Shown piece by piece: positions 1-5,892 of a stretch of 6,943 bases of DNA. Location: positions 1 through 6,943 of the forward strand of contig JALWEC010000466.1 of NCBI GenBank assembly GCA_027036655.1, given 5' to 3'. The position numbers and the translations under genes are program-made. A model generated the notes under the pieces. That model ran no database searches, had not been told where the DNA came from, and saw nothing but the letters and a program-made list of their open reading frames with translations. How positions within the stretch are numbered: the stretch's first letter is position 1; every line of letters starts with the position of its first letter. The DNA is from Melioribacteraceae bacterium (GTDB lineage Bacteria; Bacteroidota; Ignavibacteria; Ignavibacteriales; Melioribacteraceae).

Positions 1-165
1 TATTTTATATTTTGCCGCATACTTATTCAAAAAGTAAAGAACAAATCTCGAGTCCGCTCCGCCGCTGAAACCGATTAAAATCGAGTCTCCTTTTTCTATC
101 AGGCGGTTTTTATCCGTAAAAGAAAATATTTTCTCTTCAATTTTTTTTTTGCCGACCCCCTTCAT
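1..165 (-). CDS. tilS: tRNA(Ile)-lysidine synthetase TilS, N-terminal part (runs off the left edge)
   Basis: The visible 55 residues start with ATG at 165 and read toward position 1, so the C-terminal part lies outside the window. Residues 30-37 are GFSGGADS, the SGGxDS PP-loop that binds ATP in the N-type ATP pyrophosphatase family. The preceding helix (KIEEKIFSF) and the strand leading into the loop (DSILIGFSGG) are arranged as at the N-terminus of TilS. TilS converts cytidine-34 of the CAU-anticodon tRNA-Ile to lysidine, so that the tRNA reads AUA and is charged with isoleucine. The start lies only 6 bp after the greA stop (172-174) and has no Shine-Dalgarno site, which suggests an operon with translational coupling. 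An in-frame stop just upstream leaves this ATG as the only plausible start. Codons 6-9 contain a run of ten A on the coding strand (141-150). Other PP-loop enzymes such as TtcA or GuaA remain possible because the rest is missing, but spacing and position favour TilS. Confidence 0.8.
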   Translation of the reverse strand, partial: MKGVGKKKIEEKIFSFTDKNRLIEKGDSILIGFSGGADSRFVLYFLNKYAAKYKI

Positions 166-171
166 TAACGG

Positions 172-642
172 TTATTCGATGTTAAGAATTTCAAATTTAA
201 TAACTCCCGCAGGAACTTTTGCCGCGACAATTTCCCCTTTTTTCTTTCCCATTAAGGACGCGCCTACCGGAGAAGTAACTGCGATTTTGGATTGCTTGAT
301 GTCCGCTTCCTCGGGCGAAACCAGAGTGTAAGTGTAAGTTTTGTTGTTGTTCATATTTTTTACAGTAACTTTGGCGAGGATATGAACTTCATCGTTAGAT
401 AAAGATTTCGGGTCAACCACGCGGGCGCGGGCAAGCATATTTTCCATCTGGTTGATTTTCAGCTCAAGCATTCCTTGTTCATCTTTAGCCGCGTCATATT
501 CGGCGTTTTCGGATAAATCCCCATGCGAGCGCGCTTCGGCTATTCTTTCAGCCATTCGTTTTCTGCCGTTGGTTTTTAATTCTTTTAATTCTTCTTCCAA
601 TTCATTCAAACGTTCACGACTCAGATAAACAAAATTAGACAC
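172..642 (-). CDS. greA: Transcription elongation factor GreA
   Basis: This 156-residue protein has the normal length and both domains of GreA. Residues 1-75 form the antiparallel coiled coil that enters the secondary channel of RNA polymerase. Residues 80-156 form the FKBP-like C-terminal domain, with the conserved run SPVGASLMGKKKGE near 124-137. The tip of the coiled coil carries GDLSENAEYDAAKDEQ (41-56), including the acidic pair D42 and E45 equivalent to E. coli D41 and E44. These position Mg2+ so that the polymerase cleaves backtracked RNA. The start codon is GTG (640-642): the codon directly upstream is TAA in the same frame, so no longer start exists, and GAGG (650-653) sits 7 nt before it. 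The gene is probably the first of an operon with tilS. A promoter candidate (705-733) and a terminator-like hairpin (671-698) in the leader suggest attenuation. Identification is very secure. Confidence 0.97.
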   Translation of the reverse strand: MSNFVYLSRERLNELEEELKELKTNGRKRMAERIAEARSHGDLSENAEYDAAKDEQGMLELKINQMENMLARARVVDPKSLSNDEVHILAKVTVKNMNNNKTYTYTLVSPEEADIKQSKIAVTSPVGASLMGKKKGEIVAAKVPAGVIKFEILNIE

Positions 643-670
643 TTAAATACCTCGTTTTGATTTTAAAAAT

Positions 671-698
671 AAAAAAATGCCACCGCGGCGCAGTGGCA
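671..698 (-). terminator. Strong intrinsic-terminator hairpin in the greA leader (possible attenuator)
   Basis: Read on the minus strand, the arms TGCCACTGC (698-690) and GCGGTGGCA (686-678) pair over 9 bp, including one U-G pair, around a GCC loop. Seven T follow directly (677-671) and then an ATTTTT stretch. On the plus strand the hairpin has no T-run, so it should act on minus-strand transcription only. It ends about 30 nt before the greA start and leaves no room for a promoter between. It therefore lies either in the greA 5' leader or at the end of a transcript reading through from 935-1522 into greA. Confidence 0.7.
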
Positions 699-704
699 AG
701 TACT

Positions 705-733
705 AAAGTAAAAAAAAATATTGAGGTTTTCAA
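705..733 (-). promoter_or_regulatory. Candidate greA promoter
   Basis: On the minus strand TTGAAA (733-728) is followed by a 17-nt T-rich spacer and TACTTT (710-705). This gives a near-consensus -35 at standard spacing from a weaker -10. The same bases also fit the Bacteroidota-type pattern: TTG, 20 nt, then TACTTTAG, which is one mismatch from TAnnTTTG. Transcription would start near 698, exactly at the outer base of the terminator-like hairpin, giving a leader of about 56 nt. The call rests on sequence resemblance only. Confidence 0.4.
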
Positions 734-834
734 GTTTTATTTCATCTTTCGGGTTAAACCGGATAACTTGAACGGAGTTGTCAATAAACACACCAATGCC
801 GAATATTCAAAAACGGTTTAATTGCCAAGGTTGA

Positions 835-859
835 ACACCGGTGTGTCCGCCGTGGCGGA
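835..859. repeat. GC-rich pair of short palindromes in the greA upstream gap
   Basis: The gap 734-934 contains no recognisable gene. Its notable part is a GC-rich patch at about 834-885 in AT-rich surroundings. The patch holds two adjacent palindromes: ACACCGGTGT (835-844) and TCCGCCGTGGCGGA (846-859). The second matches 11 of 14 bases of TTCGCCATGGCGAA (1827-1840) inside the palindromic repeat further right, so it may be a solitary or decayed piece of the same repeat family. No T-run follows on either strand, so it is not an obvious terminator. Confidence 0.45.
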
Positions 860-934
860 GCCGCACTCGCCCCGCTCGTTCTCAATGATATTGTATTTTT
901 CCGTTGATGAATGAAACCGGCAACTTAAGCCGTT

Positions 935-1522
935 TTATCTCAGTCCGTTTTTATACCCTCGTTTTTCTTTTCCTCTTCTCTTTATACTCCTTCTTTTCTT
1001 AATGATTTTCCCGGGCGGTCGCTCAACATAGAGGGAAGTTTTATCGTAAGCCGTGAATACGGAGTTTTGTTTTTTAGCGTCAATTATTAAATTTTCTCCG
1101 ATTTCAAAATTATACCATCCATACTCGGAAAAAGGAGTTTCAATTTTATAATCGTAAATTTGCTCCGGCTCCAAATCGGAAATATCATCTAAAATATGAA
1201 TTGTTTCCTTCGCGCCGGAGGAAGAAGTAAACCGTATGTCAAGAGGATAAATATTTTTATCGTTAATCTTATGAACTATCATTGAAAAACTTAACAGATA
1301 GTAATTCCTTATTACAGTTGAAATACAGTAATCTGAAATTAGCCTCCCATTTTGGCAAGAAATGTTTCCCGTTTCTTTCTCCTCGGCGCTTCTCGTAAAA
1401 TGAGCGTCCGAGAAAATAATGGAAACTTTCGGCAAATCATTCTCGGCGTTGTTATTCTGTGCAGAAACTGTTTCAGTTAGAAATAATAATCCTAATATGG
1501 CAAGATACTTTGATATGTTCAT
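935..1522 (-). CDS. Exported protein of unknown function with a basic C-terminal tail
   Basis: I do not recognise this 195-residue protein. Residues 1-21 form a signal peptide: a lysine at position 5, a hydrophobic core of LAILGLLFL type and a VSA-Q cleavage site after A21. There is no lipobox cysteine, so it is probably periplasmic or secreted. The mature part has two cysteines ten residues apart (C56 and C66) that could form a disulfide, and alternating hydrophobic stretches (SMIVHKI, YPLDIRFTS, YNFEIGENLIID) that suggest a beta-sandwich. The last 27 residues (169-195) contain 13 Lys or Arg, encoded by a nearly pure purine tract at about 959-1000. Such a tail could bind nucleic acid, a membrane or an acidic polymer, but this is only inference. 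The ATG at 1520-1522 is preceded by GGGGT about 6 nt upstream. The gene appears monocistronic; the next gene on the strand, greA, begins about 290 bp further on. Confidence 0.75.
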   Translation of the reverse strand: MNISKYLAILGLLFLTETVSAQNNNAENDLPKVSIIFSDAHFTRSAEEKETGNISCQNGRLISDYCISTVIRNYYLLSFSMIVHKINDKNIYPLDIRFTSSSGAKETIHILDDISDLEPEQIYDYKIETPFSEYGWYNFEIGENLIIDAKKQNSVFTAYDKTSLYVERPPGKIIKKRRSIKRRGKEKRGYKNGLR

Positions 1523-1652
1523 TTTTTACCCCGTCCCTTTTTGAAAAATATAAATTTTAAATCTCCAAAGTAATGCAATTAAAAAGCGTAAGATAGAATT
1601 TTTATTATTGCCTCTCAATTTAATAAAACTTGTAGGTTTTGAAAAACGGAAG

Positions 1653-1678
1653 AAAAAAAACAAAAAAGCGAAGCGCTT
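1653..1678 (-). terminator. Minus-strand intrinsic terminator, probably ending the transporter transcript
   Basis: On the minus strand the arms AAGCG (1678-1674) and CGCTT (1670-1666) enclose a 3-nt CTT loop. They are followed by TTTT, a G and eight T (1665-1653). The stem is short but the U-tract is long. It lies about 225 bp beyond the stop of the transporter gene, past the palindromic repeat, and before the promoter region of 935-1522. Its place therefore fits separation of the two minus-strand genes. No T-run follows on the plus strand. Confidence 0.45.
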
Positions 1679-1711
1679 AAAATTAGTTTAAATCCAAAGT
1701 TTTATACTTTA

Positions 1712-1876
1712 AGAAGGCTTTGCATAACTCAATAAAATGTCATTCTGAGTCCCGACAAAGTCGGGAAGAAGAATCTCAAAACCGGTAATTATACCGAATT
1801 TAGAGATATTTCGGACGACTTCCACCTTCGCCATGGCGAACTCAATATGACAAATTTAGGTTATGCAAAGGTCTCT
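1712..1876. repeat. Palindromic intergenic repeat, short copy (165 bp, MITE-like)
   Basis: This is an imperfect giant palindrome centred near 1790, filling most of the gene-free stretch 1523-1904. The outer arms share the exact 11-bp inverted repeat CTTTGCATAAC (1718-1728 against 1860-1870). Further in, GTCATTCTGAGT (1739-1750) faces GTCATATTGAGT (reverse complement of 1841-1852), and GAAGAATCTC faces the complement of GAGATATTTC. The tip is CGGT (1783-1786) facing ACCG (1793-1796). Each arm carries a side hairpin: TCCCGAC-AAA-GTCGGGA (1750-1766) and TTCGCCATGGCGAA (1827-1840). A second copy in the same orientation lies at 5893-6105. There is no transposase and no clear target duplication. 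The structure resembles non-autonomous hairpin elements common in intergenic DNA of environmental bacteria. Confidence 0.75.
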
Positions 1877-1904
1877 TTAATATTTATTCGGTCCTCAGCC
1901 GCCG

Positions 1905-2807
1905 CTATGCTGTTTCCTTTTTTTTATTTCCGCTAAAATTAAAATGCTGAATTAAAATTCCTCCGACAATCAAAATTAATCCCGCAATTGAAGAAACAAG
2001 AATTTTTTCCCCGAGGATAAAGGCGATAAAGATAAGCGAGGTAAAGGGGGAAAGATAAGCCAGCGTTGACGTTTTCGATTTGTCCCGGCTCAAACCGATT
2101 CCTTTTAGCCAAAGAAAAAAAGTGATTCCCATTTCAAACAATCCGATGTAAATCGCTCCGAATAAATATTTTGTTTCGGGAACGTAAAAATGTTCGAACG
2201 ATAAAATATATATAAATGAAAAAATTGTTCCGAAAAAAAAAGAGGAAAAAAGCTTTGCCGAAACGGGTCTTTTATCCTTCATTTTCATTGTCCAGAATGT
2301 CGCCCAGATTACGGAACTTCCGACGGCTAAGGAGGTTCCGTAAAGACTGTGAAACTTAAAGCCGAATATGTTTCCGTGTGTGGCGAGTACTACTACTCCG
2401 AGAAAAGCAATCAGCAATCCCAGAACAATTTTTATAGTAAGTTTTTGCCCGAGAAAAATCGCCCCGAAAATTGAAATGACAATCGGCCAAGTGTAGTTTA
2501 GGGGCTGAGCTTCCTGCGCCGGTAGCAGCGAATATGCTTTAAACAGAACCATATAGTAGAGAAACGGGTTAATAAATCCCAATAAAATATTTTTGGGCAA
2601 ATATCTCTTTGAAAACACTAATTTTTTGAGATCGTGCTTTTCACTAAAGGCAATTATATAGAGAACAATTGTGCTGGTTAATGCCGCCCAGAACAAAAGC
2701 TGCATAAAGGAAAGTCCTTCAAGCGTAAGCTTAAACGCAGTAGCGACAGTTGACCATAAAAAAACCGCAGAGAGGGCGTAAATTAAACTTTTCGTATCGC
2801 GATTCAT
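1905..2807 (-). CDS. EamA/DMT-superfamily transporter
   Basis: This 300-residue protein of very hydrophobic composition shows ten predicted membrane helices arranged as two EamA repeats, roughly residues 8-142 and 153-290, the normal length and layout for the drug/metabolite transporter superfamily. Helix 1 contains the typical FLWSTVATAFK segment. The start of helix 4 carries AQEAQPLNYTWPI, resembling the conserved AxxAxxLxxxxPl region of the repeat. The second repeat has the matching TSTLAYLSPFTSLIF with a following GEKI. The short basic C-terminus (SGNKKKETA) fits a cytoplasmic end. It probably exports or exchanges a small metabolite across the inner membrane, but the family covers amino acids, nucleotides, sugars and drugs, so the substrate cannot be read from sequence. 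The ATG at 2805-2807 has a weak AGG 9 nt upstream. The gene is divergent from aat and shares a promoter gap of about 70 bp with it. Confidence 0.88.
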   Translation of the reverse strand: MNRDTKSLIYALSAVFLWSTVATAFKLTLEGLSFMQLLFWAALTSTIVLYIIAFSEKHDLKKLVFSKRYLPKNILLGFINPFLYYMVLFKAYSLLPAQEAQPLNYTWPIVISIFGAIFLGQKLTIKIVLGLLIAFLGVVVLATHGNIFGFKFHSLYGTSLAVGSSVIWATFWTMKMKDKRPVSAKLFSSFFFGTIFSFIYILSFEHFYVPETKYLFGAIYIGLFEMGITFFLWLKGIGLSRDKSKTSTLAYLSPFTSLIFIAFILGEKILVSSIAGLILIVGGILIQHFNFSGNKKKETA

Positions 2808-2878
2808 AAAAGCGTACCTGAAAAATTTTATTTCATTAATTTTAAAATAGAAATTGGAATTTAATAAAAGAAAGAATC

Positions 2879-3487
2879 ATTACGGAAAGTAATAATAACA
2901 TATTCACCTATAAAGATTTACTCGCGCCTGAAGTTATGCTTAAGCTTTATGCGCGCGGAGCTTTCCCGATGGCGGATGAAACAGGCGAGATAAATTGGTA
3001 CTCGCCGGAAATCCGGACAATAATCCCGCTCAATAATTACAACGTTCCCCGCTCGTTACGAAAGTTTATGGAAAAATCCGATTTTGAATATCGTTACTCC
3101 ACACGGCAGTTGGAGGTAATCAAAAGTTGTGCGGATAGAGATGAGACCTGGATTTCCGGTGAACTTATCGAAGCCTACAAAAATTTGATTAATGTCGGAC
3201 ATCTTCATTCGGTCGAGGTTTACAGTAAAAACAAACTCGTCGGGGGACTTTACGGAATAACATACGGCGGAGCTTTTTTCGGGGAATCAATGTTTTCAAG
3301 AGTTCCGCAAGCATCCAAAGCCGCGTTGGTTAAACTTATCGAGCGATTAAACGAAAAAGGGTTTAAACTTCTCGATGTTCAATATTTAACGGAACATCTC
3401 GCAATGTTCGGCGCTGTGGAAATCCCTTTTGTCGATTTCGGAACATTGTTGGCGGAATCGTACTTGGTAGAGCCGAGTTTTATTTAA
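2879..3487 (+). CDS. aat: Leucyl/phenylalanyl-tRNA-protein transferase, probable ATT start
   Basis: Aat transfers Leu or Phe from aminoacyl-tRNA to proteins with N-terminal Lys or Arg, marking them for ClpS/ClpAP degradation in the cytoplasm. Counted from the first ATG (2936), the hallmarks are ARGAFPMA (6-13), WYSPE (21-25), ADRDETWI (66-73), GHLHSVEV (88-95), GGLYG (103-107), FGESMFSR (115-122) with the conserved Glu, and LLDVQYLTEH (145-154) with the catalytic-region Asp and Gln. From 2936 the protein is 183 residues and lacks the conserved lead-in to ARGxFPM. The frame stays open upstream and encodes NIFTYKDLLAPEV, which aligns with the family's ...LSPARLLMAY-type segment, but contains no ATG, GTG or TTG. 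I place the start at ATT 2879 (product about 202 residues, beginning TESNNN after the initiator), behind a purine-rich AAAAGAAAG. ATC 2876 or ATA 2897 are alternatives. Gene identity is secure; the start is inferred. Confidence 0.9.
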   Translation: MTESNNNIFTYKDLLAPEVMLKLYARGAFPMADETGEINWYSPEIRTIIPLNNYNVPRSLRKFMEKSDFEYRYSTRQLEVIKSCADRDETWISGELIEAYKNLINVGHLHSVEVYSKNKLVGGLYGITYGGAFFGESMFSRVPQASKAALVKLIERLNEKGFKLLDVQYLTEHLAMFGAVEIPFVDFGTLLAESYLVEPSFI

Positions 3488-3555
3488 AAAGTCTTTTAGT
3501 TTTTGTCCGTTCTTTTTTATTTAATTAATTTCAATCTTAAGTTTTTTTATTTATT

Positions 3556-3560
3556 AGGAG
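3556..3560 (+). promoter_or_regulatory. Ribosome binding site of pepP
   Basis: AGGAG stands 6 nt before the ATG at 3567, a strong Shine-Dalgarno that fixes the start. The gap 3488-3566 after aat is T-rich and shows no hairpin terminator, so readthrough from aat into pepP is possible. Confidence 0.8.
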
Positions 3561-3566
3561 ATTGTC

Positions 3567-4955
3567 ATGTTTAATAAAGAAATATATGTAGTAAGACGGG
3601 AAAAATTAAAAAAGGAAATCAAAGACGGAGTTCTCCTTTTTCCCGGGAACAACGAATCACCGATGAACTTTCCTTCCAACACTTATCCTTTTCGTCAGGA
3701 CAGTACCTTCCTTTATTATTGGGGACTTGACGAACCGCGACTGAACGCCGCAATAGATTTGAACAGCGGCGAAGAAATCATTTTCGGAGACGACAGAAGT
3801 TTGGACGATGTTATCTGGATGGGACCCACGCGAACAATGAAGGAAAAGGGGGAGAATGTCGGCGTGAATAAAACGCTTCCGGCTGATCATTTTGAGGCTT
3901 TTGTTAAATCCGCAAAAGAGAAAGGAAGGAAAATACATATCCTTTCACAGTACCGTCCCGACACGATTCAGTCCCTTGCCGATTTGCTCGGCGTGCATCA
4001 CACTAAAGTTAACGAGTTTGTCTCGGAAGAATTTACGCGCCAGGTAATTCGCCAGCGCGCGGCTAAATCCAACGAGGAAATTCAGGAAATCGAAAAAGCG
4101 TTGGAGACAAGTTTTGCAATGTATATGTATGCGTTTAAGCGGACGCGTCCCGGAATGCGCGAGCAGGATATTGCCGGAGGTATTGAAGGCATTGCACTTC
4201 AGCGCGGGCGCGGAGTTTCATTCCCGACAATTTTTTCCATTCACGGAGAAATTCTTCATAATCATCATCATAAAAATATTATGCGCAACGGCGATTTAAT
4301 TGTACTCGATTCGGGCGCGGAATCCTTTATGCACTACGCGAGCGATATTACGCGAAGCTATCCTGTCAGCGGTAAGTTTACAAATTTGCAGAAAGATATT
4401 TATTCGGCGGTTCTCGAAGCGCAGACGGAATCGATAAAACAAATTCGTCCCGGTAAAAAATATAAAGAAATTCATCTTCTCGCTTCTGAAATTATTGCCG
4501 AGAGATTAAAAGATATCGGGTTGATGAAAGGAAACACTAACGACGCCGTTGCAGCCGGAGCGCACGCGCTCTTTTTTCCCCACGGACTCGGACACATGAT
4601 GGGACTTGACGTGCACGATATGGAAACGCTCGGCGAGAATCTTGTAGGATATGAAAACGGCGACAAGCGAAGCGAACAATTCGGATTGGCGTTTCTGCGT
4701 CTTGCCCGCTCTTTGCGTCCCGGATATGTATTAACCGTCGAACCCGGAATTTATTTTATTCCCAAACTTGTCGAGATGTGGAAAGGGGAAGGAAAGCATA
4801 AAGAGTTTATTAACTACGATAAAGTAGAACGCATGCTGGGATTCGGCGGAATCAGAATCGAGGACGATGTTCTGGTAACTCGCGAAAGTTATCGCGTTCT
4901 CGGTCGCCCCATTCCCAAGACCATTGAAGAAGTTGAACAAGTTTGTCAAAATTAA
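3567..4955 (+). CDS. pepP: Xaa-Pro aminopeptidase (aminopeptidase P, M24B family)
   Basis: This 462-residue dinuclear-metal peptidase removes an N-terminal residue preceding proline. The N-terminal creatinase/AMPP-N domain covers about residues 3-140, with FRQDSTFLYYWGLDEP at 42-57. The C-terminal pita-bread M24 domain covers about 175-450. All five metal ligands are visible: D248 (LDSGAE), D260 (SDITRSYP), H343 (HGLGHMMGLDVHD), E392 (TVEPGIY) and E432 (GIRIEDD). H231 in GEILHNHHH matches the catalytic histidine of E. coli PepP, and H350 is the second histidine of the HGLGH...DVHD motif. The two Asp ligands are 12 residues apart, not 11 as in E. coli; I believe the Bacteroidota form shares this. 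No signal peptide is present, so the enzyme is cytoplasmic. It probably recycles proline-containing peptides. gpmA follows after 12 bp, pointing to one operon, though the functions are not directly linked. Confidence 0.95.
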   Translation: MFNKEIYVVRREKLKKEIKDGVLLFPGNNESPMNFPSNTYPFRQDSTFLYYWGLDEPRLNAAIDLNSGEEIIFGDDRSLDDVIWMGPTRTMKEKGENVGVNKTLPADHFEAFVKSAKEKGRKIHILSQYRPDTIQSLADLLGVHHTKVNEFVSEEFTRQVIRQRAAKSNEEIQEIEKALETSFAMYMYAFKRTRPGMREQDIAGGIEGIALQRGRGVSFPTIFSIHGEILHNHHHKNIMRNGDLIVLDSGAESFMHYASDITRSYPVSGKFTNLQKDIYSAVLEAQTESIKQIRPGKKYKEIHLLASEIIAERLKDIGLMKGNTNDAVAAGAHALFFPHGLGHMMGLDVHDMETLGENLVGYENGDKRSEQFGLAFLRLARSLRPGYVLTVEPGIYFIPKLVEMWKGEGKHKEFINYDKVERMLGFGGIRIEDDVLVTRESYRVLGRPIPKTIEEVEQVCQN

Positions 4956-4956
4956 A

Positions 4957-4962
4957 AAGGAG
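4957..4962 (+). promoter_or_regulatory. Ribosome binding site of gpmA
   Basis: AAGGAG lies 5 nt before the gpmA ATG (4968) in the 12-bp gap after the pepP stop. This supports co-transcription and fixes the gpmA start. Confidence 0.85.
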
Positions 4963-4967
4963 TAGCC

Positions 4968-5720
4968 ATGTATAAAATTGTCCTTTTACGACACGGAGAA
5001 AGCGAGTGGAACAAAAAGAACCTCTTTACCGGATGGACAGATGTTGACCTTACCGATAAAGGAAGAGAGGAAGCAAAGACCGCCGGCGAGCTTTTAAAAG
5101 AAGCCGGATTCGTTTTTGACCTTGCTTATACTTCGGTACTGAAAAGAGCGATTAACACGCTGCACATAGCGCTTGCCGAAATGGATTTGCTCTGGATCCC
5201 GGAAATTAAATCATACCGGCTGAACGAGCGGCATTACGGAGCGCTGCAGGGATTAAACAAAGCGGAAACAGCTGAAAAATACGGCGATGAGCAGGTTATG
5301 CTTTGGCGCAGAAGTTACAACGTTCCCCCGCCCGCATTAACAAAGGACGATCCGCGCTATCCGGGGAACGACCCGAGATATGCCGGCTTGCCTGAAGAAG
5401 AGATTCCGCTGACCGAAAGTCTTGAGCTGACCGTTAAGCGATTTGTTCCTTATTGGGAAAACACGATTGTTCCTTCGGTTAAAGAAGGAAAGCGTGTAAT
5501 CATCGCTGCGCACGGAAACAGCTTACGCGCATTAGTGAAATATCTTGATAATGTCAGCGAAGAGGAAATCGTAAAATTAAATATTCCTACAGGCGTTCCG
5601 CTTGTTTATGAACTTGACGATGAGCTGAACCCCGTTAAACATTACTACCTCGGAGATCAGGAGAAGATTAACGCGGCTATCAATGCCGTTGCAAAACAAG
5701 CCTCGAAGGAAAAAGATTAA
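4968..5720 (+). CDS. gpmA: 2,3-bisphosphoglycerate-dependent phosphoglycerate mutase
   Basis: This 250-residue cytoplasmic enzyme interconverts 3- and 2-phosphoglycerate in glycolysis and gluconeogenesis, and it has the full dPGM length. The signature LRHGESEWN lies at 7-15, with H9 as the phosphohistidine and R8 in the phosphate pocket. [13 protein letters not shown] (20-32) is the typical substrate loop. R60 lies in [11 protein letters not shown]87 is the general acid/base in [11 protein letters not shown] (85-95), and the second catalytic histidine H182 is in [10 protein letters not shown] (180-189). The insertion around 113-150 ([10 protein letters not shown]...DPRY...PLTESL) distinguishes dPGM from shorter phosphatases of the histidine phosphatase superfamily. 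The Lys-rich C-terminal tail (AKQASKEKD) fits the flexible tail that closes over the active site. The gene follows pepP closely and ends at a strong terminator, so it is the last gene of that transcript. Confidence 0.97.
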   Translation: MYKIVLLRHGESEWNKKNLFTGWTDVDLTDKGREEAKTAGELLKEAGFVFDLAYTSVLKRAINTLHIALAEMDLLWIPEIKSYRLNERHYGALQGLNKAETAEKYGDEQVMLWRRSYNVPPPALTKDDPRYPGNDPRYAGLPEEEIPLTESLELTVKRFVPYWENTIVPSVKEGKRVIIAAHGNSLRALVKYLDNVSEEEIVKLNIPTGVPLVYELDDELNPVKHYYLGDQEKINAAINAVAKQASKEKD

Positions 5721-5733
5721 TTCCGTTTTTATG

Positions 5734-5764
5734 CCGCCGGAGGAAAACCGGCGGAATTTTTTTT
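5734..5764 (+). terminator. Intrinsic terminator after gpmA
   Basis: The arms CCGCCGG (5734-5740) and CCGGCGG (5748-5754) pair perfectly over 7 bp around an AGGAAAA loop and are followed by AA and eight T (5757-5764). It begins 13 nt after the gpmA stop and should end the pepP-gpmA transcript efficiently. Confidence 0.92.
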
Positions 5765-5892
5765 ATGACGGGATATGTTGTTTTTCCTCAATTTTTGTTT
5801 ATCTGAAAGTTTATATCTCAAATACATTTTCCCACAAATTTTAACAGTCAGAAATAAAAACCTTCCCCTTATTTGTCTTAAGATTTTATATC
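5765..5892. other. AT-rich spacer with no recognisable feature
   Basis: Between the gpmA terminator and the second palindromic repeat there is no credible open frame, tRNA or strong hairpin. The gene-free stretch 5721-6142 therefore consists of the terminator, this spacer, the repeat and a short leader. Confidence 0.6.

Noticed and set aside
149..331. Plus-strand open frame opposite greA
   Set aside because: It is antisense to a fully conserved GreA C-terminal domain and is best explained as a shadow.
800..890. Possible tRNA or structured RNA on the minus strand, because of a GTTCAA segment and GC-rich stems
   Set aside because: The bases flanking the T-loop-like segment do not pair as a T-arm, and no acceptor stem or anticodon arm can be drawn.
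915..935. Weak hairpin CGGC/GCCG just after the stop of the exported-protein gene
   Set aside because: The stem is only 4 bp with a 7-nt loop, and the following GTTTCATTC is a poor U-tract on the minus strand. On the plus strand it has only TTTTA and no gene to terminate.
2808..2935. Frameshift or pseudogene as the explanation for the missing N-terminus of aat
   Set aside because: The conserved lead-in residues are in the same frame as the rest of the protein, so no frameshift is needed; only the initiation codon is unusual.
4114..4299. Short plus-strand and minus-strand open frames inside the aminopeptidase gene (also 3657-3938, 4472-4666 and 4731-4949 on the minus strand)
   Set aside because: All lie within the well-conserved M24 coding frame and have no ribosome site or sensible composition.
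3792..4380. Extra spacing between the two Asp ligands and a histidine cluster (NHHHK) in the aminopeptidase as a possible novelty
   Set aside because: To my knowledge the Bacteroidota-type aminopeptidase P proteins share this loop style, so it marks a subfamily, not a new activity.
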